Assembly (NCBI GenBank): GCA_023412275.1
Contig: JAEYNY010000002.1
Span: forward strand, 1 to 26,427
Source of the DNA: Bacillota bacterium
GTDB lineage: Bacteria; Bacillota; Clostridia; Acetivibrionales; DSM-1351
DNA length: 26,427 nucleotides
Direction: 5' to 3'
The notes under the pieces were generated by a model. It searched no databases and was not told the origin of the DNA. It saw nothing but the letters and a program-made list of their open reading frames with translations. Position numbers and translations under genes: made by a program. Below, piece after piece: positions 8,888 through 17,300 of the stretch (its first letter is position 1; every line of letters begins with the position of its first letter).

Positions 8888-8915
8888 TTGAAGTTTAACA
8901 TTATGTTGTTATAAT
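8888..8915 (+). promoter_or_regulatory. Promoter for the GntR gene
   Basis: TTGAAG (8888-8893), 16-bp spacer, TATAAT (8910-8915). The predicted start of transcription falls at or inside the hairpin that begins at 8920. Confidence 0.55.
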
Positions 8916-8919
8916 TATA

Positions 8920-8950
8920 AAGATAGGATGTCTATACATCATCCTATCTT
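8920..8950 (+). terminator. Perfect inverted repeat: purB terminator or gntR operator
   Basis: AAGATAGGATG (8920-8930) pairs perfectly with CATCCTATCTT (8940-8950) across a 9-nt loop. Only a short T run follows. It could end the purB transcript, but it also lies directly downstream of the gntR -10, where an operator for self-regulation would sit. Confidence 0.6.
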
Positions 8951-8974
8951 TTATCATATTCCGGGAGTGATTCA

Positions 8975-9715
8975 ATGATAAATAAATTTAGCAGCGTACC
9001 GCTTTATTTGCAATTAAAAGATTTAATAATTAAAAAAATAGAAAACAATGAATTTCCTGCAAATTCCCAAATACCTTCTGAACAGGACTTGTGCCAGATG
9101 TATGACATAAGCAGGCCTACTGTGAGACAGGCTGTCAGTGAGCTAACAAACAGCGGTTATCTTTATAAGGAAAAGGGAAAGGGAACATTTGTTTATGGCA
9201 GAAAAAATGTAATTGATATTAAAGATTACAGCGGGTTTACAGATTCAATACTTGACTGCCAGACTCCTGCTGAGAAAAATATTATTGACTTGAAAGAAAT
9301 AGAAAGTTCGTCAATAGGTCAGCTTAATGAAATATTTAACTTTAATTCAAGTATGGCAGTTGCAGAAATAACCTATTTGTCATTTATAAATAATCAGAGA
9401 AATGAAGTCTATTCTCTCAATAAGTCATACATATCCCTAAGTCTTTTTCCTGATATTATTTCCCAGCTAAAGGAAGGAAAATCTTCAATAGATATTTTAA
9501 GGGGAAAATACCCTTTAATCCCTGATAAGAGTAGGAGTATACTGGAGATAGTGTTTGCAGACCAAAATGATTCGCCTCTTCTTAGAGTTCAGCCCGGTCA
9601 GCCACTTATTAAACTTCAGAATACACTGTTTTCAAAAAGCGGTCAACCAGTTGAATATATAATATCTAAATACAGGGCTGATAACTGCAGATTATTATTT
9701 GAAAATAGTAAGTAA
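8975..9715 (+). CDS. GntR family transcription regulator with UTRA domain
   Basis: A 246-residue regulator of the HutC subgroup. The N-terminal winged helix-turn-helix (~residues 5-75) shows the usual PLYLQLKDLI, IPSEQDLCQMYDISRPTVRQAV and GKGTFV segments. The rest (~90-240) fits a UTRA ligand-binding domain, whose ligand cannot be told from sequence; sugars and sugar phosphates are common in this subgroup. GGGAGTG (8963-8969) precedes the ATG. No transporter or sugar-use gene is adjacent, so its target is unclear; the dyad at 8920-8950 suggests self-control. Confidence 0.92.
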   Translation: MINKFSSVPLYLQLKDLIIKKIENNEFPANSQIPSEQDLCQMYDISRPTVRQAVSELTNSGYLYKEKGKGTFVYGRKNVIDIKDYSGFTDSILDCQTPAEKNIIDLKEIESSSIGQLNEIFNFNSSMAVAEITYLSFINNQRNEVYSLNKSYISLSLFPDIISQLKEGKSSIDILRGKYPLIPDKSRSILEIVFADQNDSPLLRVQPGQPLIKLQNTLFSKSGQPVEYIISKYRADNCRLLFENSK

Positions 9716-9724
9716 CAGATATAT

Positions 9725-9753
9725 TTTACAGATTACATTAATTCTACTATAAT
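9725..9753 (+). promoter_or_regulatory. Promoter for the serine hydrolase gene
   Basis: TTTACA (9725-9730), exactly 17 bp, TATAAT (9748-9753). Transcription would begin near 9760, about 30 nt before the gene. Confidence 0.7.
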
Positions 9754-9789
9754 GGTATAAGCATATGTAATATTATACGGAGGATGAAA

Positions 9790-10869
9790 ATGAGTTCTTA
9801 CTACTTTAAAAACGAAAAAAAGTATAAAAGAAGGCGTGCTCTTATTACTACTATAGGGGTGTTAGGAATAATAGCTATAGCAATGGCAGCTTACCTGTTC
9901 ATGAATAAGGGTGAAACAGCGGCTACTTCTCCCACGGATTCATCAAAGTCTGCTGCTGCACAAACAAGTGTATCCGCAACTACACCAACACCTTCTGATT
10001 CCACTGCAGCAACAACGGCATCATCAACTTCGGACACCACACTAAACGGAATCAATACAAAGGATCACGGCTTTCTTCCTAATATAGGATCTGTTAAAAA
10101 AAGTGGCAACATGGATGGATTAAAAAATTTAATAACTAACTATACCGCAGGTCTATCCGGAAAGTACGGAGTCACATTTATTGATCTGGCTACTGGTGAG
10201 ATGGTCAATGTTAACGATACCGACAGATATATAGCGGCAAGTACTTCGAAGCTTCCTATAAATGTTCTTTTATATAAAAATATTGAGGCAGGAAAAGTTA
10301 AGTTGGACGATATGCTTACTTATCAGAAAGAAGACCTTGAAACGGGTACTGGAATAATACAGAAATCTGCTTTCGGAACCCAGTATACCGTTCGTGAAAC
10401 ATCAAAGTTGGCAATAACAAAGAGTGATAATTGCGGTGTCAATATGTTAATCAGGCTTCTGGATATTCAAAATGTCCGTCAATACCTGGTTGATCTTGGT
10501 GGAAAGGTCTACTATGATAATCACCATCGCTCATGTCCATACGATATGGCATTGGTAGCACAGGATTTGTACAAACACTATCTTAAAAATCAGGATGTTT
10601 ATGGAGAACTTATAAATAACCTTGAAAATACAGATTGGCATGACAGAATCGATGCACAGCTTACAGGTGTAAAAGTTGCTCATAAAATAGGTAATCAGGT
10701 AAAAACTGCCAATGATGTAGGCATAATATTTGCATCCCATCCATATGTACTTTCGATTATGACGGATAATGTGGATTTTGGAACAGCCTGTAAGAATGAA
10801 GCTACATTATCAAAAAAGATTTACGATTATGTAGAGAGTTACGCAGGGAAAGACGAATTACAAAAATAA
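9790..10869 (+). CDS. Membrane-anchored beta-lactamase-fold serine hydrolase
   Basis: A 359-residue protein with a short basic N-terminus, one membrane helix (~residues 19-39), a Ser/Thr/Ala-rich linker (~45-85) and an outside catalytic domain of the class A beta-lactamase type. The active-site Ser-x-x-Lys is Ser151-Thr-Ser-Lys154, the second motif SDN begins at residue 212, and Lys-Ile-Gly at 299-301 stands for the usual Lys-Thr-Gly. I cannot find the Glu-x-x-Leu-Asn omega-loop motif that true class A beta-lactamases use to release penicillin, so a cell-wall-linked role is possible. The start at 9790 is 6 nt after GGAGG (9779-9783); an ATG at 9784 would be too close. It has its own promoter and terminator. 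Confidence 0.85.
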   Translation: MSSYYFKNEKKYKRRRALITTIGVLGIIAIAMAAYLFMNKGETAATSPTDSSKSAAAQTSVSATTPTPSDSTAATTASSTSDTTLNGINTKDHGFLPNIGSVKKSGNMDGLKNLITNYTAGLSGKYGVTFIDLATGEMVNVNDTDRYIAASTSKLPINVLLYKNIEAGKVKLDDMLTYQKEDLETGTGIIQKSAFGTQYTVRETSKLAITKSDNCGVNMLIRLLDIQNVRQYLVDLGGKVYYDNHHRSCPYDMALVAQDLYKHYLKNQDVYGELINNLENTDWHDRIDAQLTGVKVAHKIGNQVKTANDVGIIFASHPYVLSIMTDNVDFGTACKNEATLSKKIYDYVESYAGKDELQK

Positions 10870-10887
10870 AATGAAAAATTAAAATTG

Positions 10888-10930
10888 CAAAAGCTCATTC
10901 ACAAGTCATGTGCAATGAGCTTTTTGTCTT
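10888..10930 (+). terminator. Rho-independent terminator
   Basis: AAAGCTCATT (10890-10899) pairs with AATGAGCTTT (10914-10923), followed by a T-rich run to about 10930. Confidence 0.8.
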
Positions 10931-10996
10931 TTTCAGACAAACTATGAGTTATTGGGTATAATAGATATATGTTTACCAAGGAGGCTCCTAAGAATA

Positions 10997-11638
10997 ATGC
11001 AAAATTTTATATTTAATTTGATACATCATGTAATTAATAACAATGTTATAGTTACATATTTATTTTTCTTTTTGACTGGAATACTTCAGTTGATTTTTCC
11101 GCCATTTCCTTCAGATGTTATCATTGTATTTGAAGGATATCTGACAACATTAGGAGGGCAATTCTATTTTGCACCGGTATTAATTAATTCAATAATGGGG
11201 AGCATTGTTGGGTCAATTCTTGTTTATTGGTTCGGGTATAAAAAGGGTAATGAAGTTTTAAGGTATAAGTTAGTATTAAAATATATTGACGAAAAACATA
11301 TTAAGCGTTCCGAAAAGGTATTTCATAAATATGGTAAATATGGACTAATACTAAGTAAATTCATACCAGGGACAAGCACTTTAATGGTTTTATTTTCAGG
11401 AGTTTTCCGAGTTAAAAAGAGAGTATATTTTTCATATATATTTATCTCAATATTATTACAGCAGGTTATATATATGGTTATAGGACGTCTTATAGGTAAT
11501 AATATATCAGCGGTGAACAGATTTCTATCATACTTTAATATTCTTTCCGTAGTTGTTTTAGCTTTCTTTATTATAGCAGGATTTATCATTTACAAAGTAA
11601 GAAAGTCTAAAAAAAGTGTAAGTACAGATAACGAGTAA
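10997..11638 (+). CDS. DedA family membrane protein
   Basis: A multi-pass membrane protein (213 aa) of the DedA/VTT family; members are linked to lipid carrier (undecaprenyl phosphate or phospholipid) flipping and membrane homeostasis. The family's re-entrant parts can be seen: FPPFPSDVIIVFEGYL early, then a glycine-rich helix, and the FHKYGKYGLILSKFIPGTSTL motif in which Lys replaces the more common Arg before the Phe/Ile-Pro-Gly. A hydrophobic C-terminal helix ends in a basic tail. I place the start at ATG 10997; AGGAGG (10979-10984) is 12 nt away, which is long. A TTG at 10952 sits within a likely promoter (TATAAT 10957-10962) and is rejected. Confidence 0.88.
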   Translation: MQNFIFNLIHHVINNNVIVTYLFFFLTGILQLIFPPFPSDVIIVFEGYLTTLGGQFYFAPVLINSIMGSIVGSILVYWFGYKKGNEVLRYKLVLKYIDEKHIKRSEKVFHKYGKYGLILSKFIPGTSTLMVLFSGVFRVKKRVYFSYIFISILLQQVIYMVIGRLIGNNISAVNRFLSYFNILSVVVLAFFIIAGFIIYKVRKSKKSVSTDNE

Positions 11639-11739
11639 TTTTAAAAATGTTAAAAATTCCTTAGTTTAATTATTTATAATGTGAAAATAATATCTCTTAG
11701 TACAGCATTAAACAAAATAATACTGGGAGGTGATTGTGA

Positions 11740-11901
11740 ATGAATGCACCTTGTATGAAAGTTAAGTGTGGCGTCACAAACTGTGCCTATAATGAAGCTC
11801 AAATGTGCTATGCCAATGCACTTGAAGTTAACCCAATGGATGGAGCCAAAGCCAGTATAAGTGATGAGACATGCTGCACAACATTTAAAGAGAAAACTTG
11901 A
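11740..11901 (+). CDS. DUF1540 small cysteine-rich protein
   Basis: A 53-residue protein with six cysteines (5, 10, 15, 23, 45, 46), spaced as in DUF1540 proteins: C-x4-C-x4-C-x7-C and a late CC pair. The pattern suggests metal binding; such proteins are common in clostridia and their role is unknown to me. The ribosome site GGAGGTGA (11726-11733) is near perfect and 6 nt from the ATG, so the gene should be well translated. TATAAT (11675-11680) may be its -10. A strong hairpin follows. Confidence 0.88.
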   Translation: MNAPCMKVKCGVTNCAYNEAQMCYANALEVNPMDGAKASISDETCCTTFKEKT

Positions 11902-11913
11902 TATAGGATAACC

Positions 11914-11954
11914 TAGAATAGGATAATCGGTTTAATACTGATTATCCTATTCTA
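11914..11954 (+). repeat. Perfect 15-bp inverted repeat between DUF1540 and permease genes
   Basis: TAGAATAGGATAATC (11914-11928) and GATTATCCTATTCTA (11940-11954) are exact complements with an 11-nt loop. No T run follows, so it is not a standard terminator. It ends 37 nt before the permease start, where a transcript-stability hairpin or an operator could lie. Confidence 0.75.
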
Positions 11955-11990
11955 TAGAAGGAATAAATATATTAAACAAGGAGAATTTAA

Positions 11991-13346
11991 TTGGGCAGTA
12001 AATCTATAAAAAAAGGGTTTAACAGAAACCATCTCATAATAATGGCACTTGGGAATATAATCGGTTCAGGCATATTTCTCGGTAGCGGAACAGTAATTTC
12101 AACTACTGGCCCTGCAGCAATTCTAGCCTACATTTTTGGTGGTATTATTATGGTAATGGAAGTAATGTTTATAACCGAAATGACTATTATTAATCCTGCC
12201 CCGGGTTCATTCAGAGTTCATGCATCAGAAATATTCGGGCCATGGATAGGGTTTGTAAATGGTTGGATGTTTTGGTTTAGCGGTGTTCTTGGAATGGCCA
12301 GTGAAGTCGCTGCTGCGGCAATTTTTACAGGTTTGTGGTTTCCAGGTATTCCACTATGGGTATTTTGTGTTTTTTATGCATTAATAATGACCGTAATAAA
12401 TCTAAAAGACGCCAGAGGGTTGAGTATAGTTGAGAGTTTTCTTGCTTCGGTTAAAGTTATATCTCTTATTGTTTTTATTGTATTTGGTTTTACTACTATA
12501 GTTGGTATAACATCCTTTAGCGGCATTAAGCCACTCCCTGTTTTTCATTCAGTCAACAGTTTTATGCCAAATGGATTTAGGGGCATTTTTGCATCTATGA
12601 TTATGGTAATGTTTTCCTTGACAGGTACAGGTATCATAGGTATTGCAATTGCCGAATCAGAAAATCCTGAAAAGGATGCACCTCCTGCTATTTATACAAT
12701 AACCATTACAGTAATAGTTCTCTATACGCTTTCAATACTTTTTATTATATGTTTAATGCCTTGGAAGGCATTTTCAACTTCAGAAAGTCCTTTTGTCGAA
12801 ATTTTAAACAGGGCAGGGGTGCCTTTTGGTAGTGATATTTTAAACTTCGTTGTATTGACAGCCGCACTATCAGGACTTAACTCATCAATGTATAGTGCTT
12901 CAAGAATGTTGAATTCGCTAAGTCTGGGGAAACAGGCTCCCAAGAAATTTTTAATCAAAAATAAAAACGGTGTTCCTGTTTACGCACTTGGACTCAGTAG
13001 TGTTGTTCTACTTTTGACTGCTATTATTTCATATATAGTACCATCAAAGGTGTTTGAAATTCTGGCTACGGCCAGCGGGTTTACTGCACTTGTTAACTGG
13101 CTTACAATTTCAATTACACACTATTTCTATAGAAGGAAGACATTAAAAGAAAATCCTGACAGACTAAAATATAAAGTACCTGGATGGCCATTAATAAATT
13201 TTATAGCGGTAACATTTATAGTAATTGTATTCGCCACGTCGCCTTTATATCCAGGACAGATATCAGGGCTAATAGGAAGTATAACTTTATTTGTGTTTTT
13301 AGTAATTATTTATGTTATACTAAAAACAAAAAAGCTAATAAATTAA
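11991..13346 (+). CDS. APC superfamily amino acid permease
   Basis: An integral membrane transporter of 451 residues with about 12 hydrophobic segments. The first helix holds the substrate-site signature GNIIGSGIFLGSG, and the consensus amphipathic region around PGSFRVHASEIFGPWIGFVNGW is typical of AAT-type amino acid permeases driven by protons. The exact substrate cannot be told. It starts at TTG 11991, 7 nt after AAGGAG (11978-11983). It is the last gene before the 1-kb non-coding region ahead of the cellulosome operon and shows no functional link to it. Confidence 0.9.
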   Translation: MGSKSIKKGFNRNHLIIMALGNIIGSGIFLGSGTVISTTGPAAILAYIFGGIIMVMEVMFITEMTIINPAPGSFRVHASEIFGPWIGFVNGWMFWFSGVLGMASEVAAAAIFTGLWFPGIPLWVFCVFYALIMTVINLKDARGLSIVESFLASVKVISLIVFIVFGFTTIVGITSFSGIKPLPVFHSVNSFMPNGFRGIFASMIMVMFSLTGTGIIGIAIAESENPEKDAPPAIYTITITVIVLYTLSILFIICLMPWKAFSTSESPFVEILNRAGVPFGSDILNFVVLTAALSGLNSSMYSASRMLNSLSLGKQAPKKFLIKNKNGVPVYALGLSSVVLLLTAIISYIVPSKVFEILATASGFTALVNWLTISITHYFYRRKTLKENPDRLKYKVPGWPLINFIAVTFIVIVFATSPLYPGQISGLIGSITLFVFLVIIYVILKTKKLIN

Positions 13347-13658
13347 TTATGTTGATATCCTGTAAGGACGTAATTACATGTAAAACTTATTAAAAACGAC
13401 AAAAAAATCAAAATTTATAGTTTATTTAAGCCAATTCATATCAACCTATCAGATACTTTAGCAAATCTTAACGTTACATAAATATAATTTTTGTAAAATT
13501 TATTTCTATAATTTTACAAAATATAACTAGAATTAACATAAATTAAATAATATTTATGTTATCGATTGAAGAAAAATAGCACAAAAAATAGAAAAAGGAA
13601 AGAGTAGACTTTATAAAAAATTACCAAAAATCCTGTTGAAAAAATGTTAAAAAAGTAC
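13347..13658. other. Non-coding A/T-rich stretch with two dyads
   Basis: No gene is supported. TTTTGTAAAATT (13489-13500) pairs with AATTTTACAAAA (13510-13521), and TAACATAAAT (13534-13543) pairs with ATTTATGTTA (13552-13561). They lie about 100-170 bp upstream of the cip-cel -35 and could be terminators of the permease transcript or binding sites. A weak hairpin right after the permease stop (13344-13376) has no T run. Confidence 0.55.
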
Positions 13659-13687
13659 TTGTCATTTAATTACATAAATGGTAATAT
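13659..13687 (+). promoter_or_regulatory. Likely cip-cel operon promoter
   Basis: TTGTCA (13659-13664), exactly 17 bp, TAATAT (13682-13687). Transcription would start near 13694, giving a leader of about 670 nt. As I recall, the C. cellulolyticum cip-cel operon also starts more than 600 nt upstream of cipC, which supports this choice over sites nearer the gene. Confidence 0.7.
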
Positions 13688-13724
13688 GAATTTGAGGCAT
13701 TTATGGCTATACGAAAAATATGAA

Positions 13725-13738
13725 AAAAAGCGTTTAAA
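13725..13738 (+). promoter_or_regulatory. cre-like catabolite control site
   Basis: AAAAAGCGTTTAAA has the AAGCGTTT core of CcpA-binding cre sites but differs from the full consensus at the outer positions. It lies about 30 nt after the predicted transcription start, where CcpA would block elongation. A weaker similar sequence is at 13804-13817. Carbon catabolite control of cip-cel through a cre is known in C. cellulolyticum. Confidence 0.5.
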
Positions 13739-14158
13739 GGGGTAATGTATTATTATTTATTAAAACAAAAAAAGGATAAAATTTGATAATGGTAAGCACC
13801 TAAGGTAAACGGCTTAAACATATTCATTTCAAATATCTATAAGATTCGCTTTTATAAGTATTAATTCTCTAAGTTATATTCTTTCTAACTATCACTATAT
13901 CTTATTTTAAATTACGTCTACGAACCATTTAGCAATACTTGGATGTAAGCATTATGACAGAATAGTACCTTCTTTTCAGAAAAAGTTATCGTTATTTAAA
14001 AATCTAATAAAAAGTGATTATAAAAATTATAAAAATAATCGTAATCGTATCGTAATAGATAACTACGATAATGCGGTTATGTTTTGAGATTTTTATAAAC
14101 AGTTGAAGTATTTCTGAATTAATTTAAATTATGAAAAACCACTTAGCCAATAAAGATT

Positions 14159-14294
14159 AAGGAGGTGAAAATATTTATTCAGTTATATCGGTGTGCCTAA
14201 AAATGAAACATTTTTGAGTAAGGCGGTTTAAAAGCATCTTTTTTAAAAAAGTACCTTTTATTATAACTGCCTTAAACTGATAAGTAGCTGAATA
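14159..14294 (+). promoter_or_regulatory. Orphan Shine-Dalgarno plus foldable leader segment
   Basis: AAGGAGGTGA (14159-14168) is near perfect but no open frame follows it. Next comes a possible fold: TATTCAG (14176-14182) with CTGAATA (14288-14294), and inside it AAGGCGGTT (14220-14228) with AACTGCCTT (14265-14273) with one G-U pair. The layout resembles 5' mRNA-stabilising SD elements of Firmicutes (cry3A type). Confidence 0.5.
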
Positions 14295-14363
14295 TTGGTG
14301 ATAAAACCTATAGTCAAAAGGCCAGATGGTTTTCATGTAAAATAAAAAATAGGAGGTTTACAA

Positions 14364-17300
14364 ATGCGTAAAAAGTCTTTAGCATTTTTGTTAGCACTAA
14401 CAATGTTGGTGACATTATTAGGAGCTCAGCTTACAGCTTTTGCAGCAGGAAGTGGTGTCGTATCAGTTCAATTTAATAATGGCAATTCAGCGACATCATC
14501 AAATTCCATATACGCTAAATTTAAAGTTACAAACACAACTGGTGCACCAATCAACTTGGCAGATTTGAAACTTAGATATTATTACACTCAGGATGAAGAC
14601 AAGCCTTTAACATTCTGGTGTGACCATGCAGGTTATATGAATGGTAGCAACTATATGGATGTTACTTCAAAGGTAACCGGAGCATTTAAAGTACAAAGCC
14701 CTGCTGTTACAACTGCAGATCACTATCTTGAAGTTTCTTTGAGTAGTGATGCAGGAAGTCTTCCAGCTGGAGGATCCATAGAGGTTCAAACCAGATTTGC
14801 AAGAAATGACTGGACTAATTTTGATCAATCAAATGACTGGTCATATACTGCAGCTGGTTCATACATGGATTGGCAGAAAGTTGCTGCTTTCGTAGGTGGA
14901 ACTCTTGCTTATGGTTCAATTCCTGACGGCGGTGGCACACAAGATCCTACAATCAATCCTACTTCTATTTCTGCAAAAGCAGGACAATTTGCAGACACTA
15001 AAATAGCTCTTACACCAAACGGTAATACTTTCAATGGAATTACTGAGTTGCAGAGCAGCCAATATACAAAAGGAACAAATGAAGTAACAATATTGGCAAG
15101 CTATTTGAATACACTTCCAGCAAATAGTACAAAAACTCTTACTTTTGATTTTGGTGTAGGTTCAAAAAATCCTACATTAACTATTACTGTTTTACCAAAC
15201 GGCGATTCTCTTAAGGTTACAGTAGGAACAGCTACTGGTGCTCCTGGCGATACTGTAACAGTTCCTGTTACTTTTGCTGATGTAGCAAAAATGAACAATG
15301 TAGGAACATGTAATTTCTATCTTGGATATGATGCAACTCTGTTGGATGTAGTTTCAGTAGCTGCAGGTCCGATAGTTAAGAATGCGGCAGTTAACTTCTC
15401 AAGCAGTGCAAGCAATGGAACAATCAGCTTCCTGTTCTTGGATAACACAATTACAGACGAATTGATTACTTCAGATGGTGTGTTTGCAAATATCACATTT
15501 AAGATCAAGAGTACTGCTCCATTAGGTACAACAACACCAATCACCTTCAAAGACGGAGGAGCTTTCGGTGACGGTACTATGGCAAAGATAACTGCAGTTA
15601 CTAAGACTAACGGTAGTGTTGTTATCGATGGTCCAAAAAATGATCTTAAAGTAACAGTAGGAACAGCTTCAGGTATCGTTGGAGATACAGTAACAGTTCC
15701 TGTTACATTTGCTGATGTAGCAAAAGTAAACAATGTAGGAACATGTAATTTCTATCTTGCATATGATGCAACCCTGTTAGATGTTGTATCAGTAGCTGCA
15801 GGTCCAATAGTTAAGAATGCAGCAGTTAACTTCTCAAGCAGTGCAAGTAATGGATCAATCAGCTTCCTGTTCTTGGATAACACAATTACTGATGAATTGA
15901 TAACTGCAGACGGTGTGTTTGCAAATATCACATTCAAATTAAAGACCGTATCAACTAAAACTACAACTCCAATAACATTTAAAGATGGTGGAGCTTTTGG
16001 TGACGGTACTATGACAAAGATAGCTTCAGTTACTAAGACAAATGGTAGTGTAACTATTGATATTGGTAATCCAGGTCCAACTATTACACCTACAACTGCA
16101 ACTTTTGATAAGAATGCTCAAGCAGATGTAAGTGTAACTCTTACACCAAACGGAAATACATTCAAAGGTATCACCGTTGATGGTACAGCCTTGGCAAGTA
16201 CTAACTACACAGTATCAAACAATGTTGTAACAATCTCAAAGAGCTATTTGAGCACTCTAGCAGTTGGTTCAAAGACACTCACATTTGATTTTGGTGTAAC
16301 AAACAATCCTACTTTGGCATTAACAATTATTGATACAACTTCAAAGGAACTTAAAGTAGCAGTAGGAACAGCTTCAGGTGTAGCTGGCGATACAGTAACA
16401 GTACCTGTTACATTTGCAAATGTAGCAACTGCAGGTAATGTAGGTACTTGTAACTTCTATCTTGCATATGATGCAACTCTGTTGGATGTAGTATCAGTAG
16501 CTGCAGGTCCAATAGTTAAGAATTCAGCAGTTAACTTCTCAAGCAGTGCAAGCAACGGAACAATCAGCTTCCTGTTCTTGGATAACACAATTACTGATGA
16601 ATTGATAACTGCAGACGGTGTGTTTGCAAATATCACATTCAAATTAAAGACTGTAACAGCTAAAACAACTACACCAATAACATTTAAAGATGGTGGAGCT
16701 TTCGGTGACGGAACTATGACAAAGATAGCTACAGTTACTAAGACTCCAGGTAGTGTTGTTATCGGTATTGGAAATCCAGACCCAACTATTACACCTGCAA
16801 CTGCAACTTTTGATAAGAATGCTCAAGCAGATGTAAATGTTACACTTACACCTAACGGATATACATTAAAAGGTATCACCGTTGATGGTACAACCTTGGC
16901 AAGTACTAACTATACAGTATCAAACAATGTTGTAACAATCTCAAAGAGCTATTTGAGCACTCTAGCAGTTGGTTCAAAGACACTCACATTTGATTTTGGT
17001 GTAACAAACAATCCTACTTTGGCATTAACAATTGTTGATACTACTTCAAAGGAACTTAAGGTAGCAATCGGAACAGCTTCAGGAAAAGCTGGAGACACTG
17101 TAACAGTACCTGTAACTTTTGCAAATGTAGCAACTGCAGGTAATGTAGGAACTTGTAACTTCTATGTTACATATGACGCAAGCCTGTTGGAAGCAACATC
17201 AGTAACACCTGGTTCAATAGTAACAAATTCTGCTGTTAACTTCTCAAGCAGCATCAGTAGTGGTACAATCAGCTTCTTGTTCTTGGACAATACAATTACT

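Larger units (their letters stand above)
13694..14363 (+). promoter_or_regulatory. Long 5' leader of the cip-cel operon
   Basis: About 670 nt without a supported gene. It contains the cre-like sites, three copies of TCGTA at 14039-14054, a 7-bp hairpin TATCGTA/TACGATA (14048-14070), an orphan Shine-Dalgarno (14159-14168) and a folded segment (14176-14294). The true ribosome site AGGAGG is at 14351-14356. Confidence 0.6.

Noticed and set aside
10952..10996. Longer DedA reading frame from TTG 10952
   Set aside because: It would place the start over a likely -10 element and encode a hydrophilic Arg-rich lead unlike the family.
13785..13802. A six-codon reading frame from TTG in the cip-cel leader as a leader peptide
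   Set aside because: Too short, non-ATG start and no meaningful codons; nothing separates it from chance.
14038..14070. Three TCGTA repeats as a start of a repeat array
   Set aside because: Copies are 5-6 bases without spacers; not a CRISPR array. Kept only as a note on the leader.
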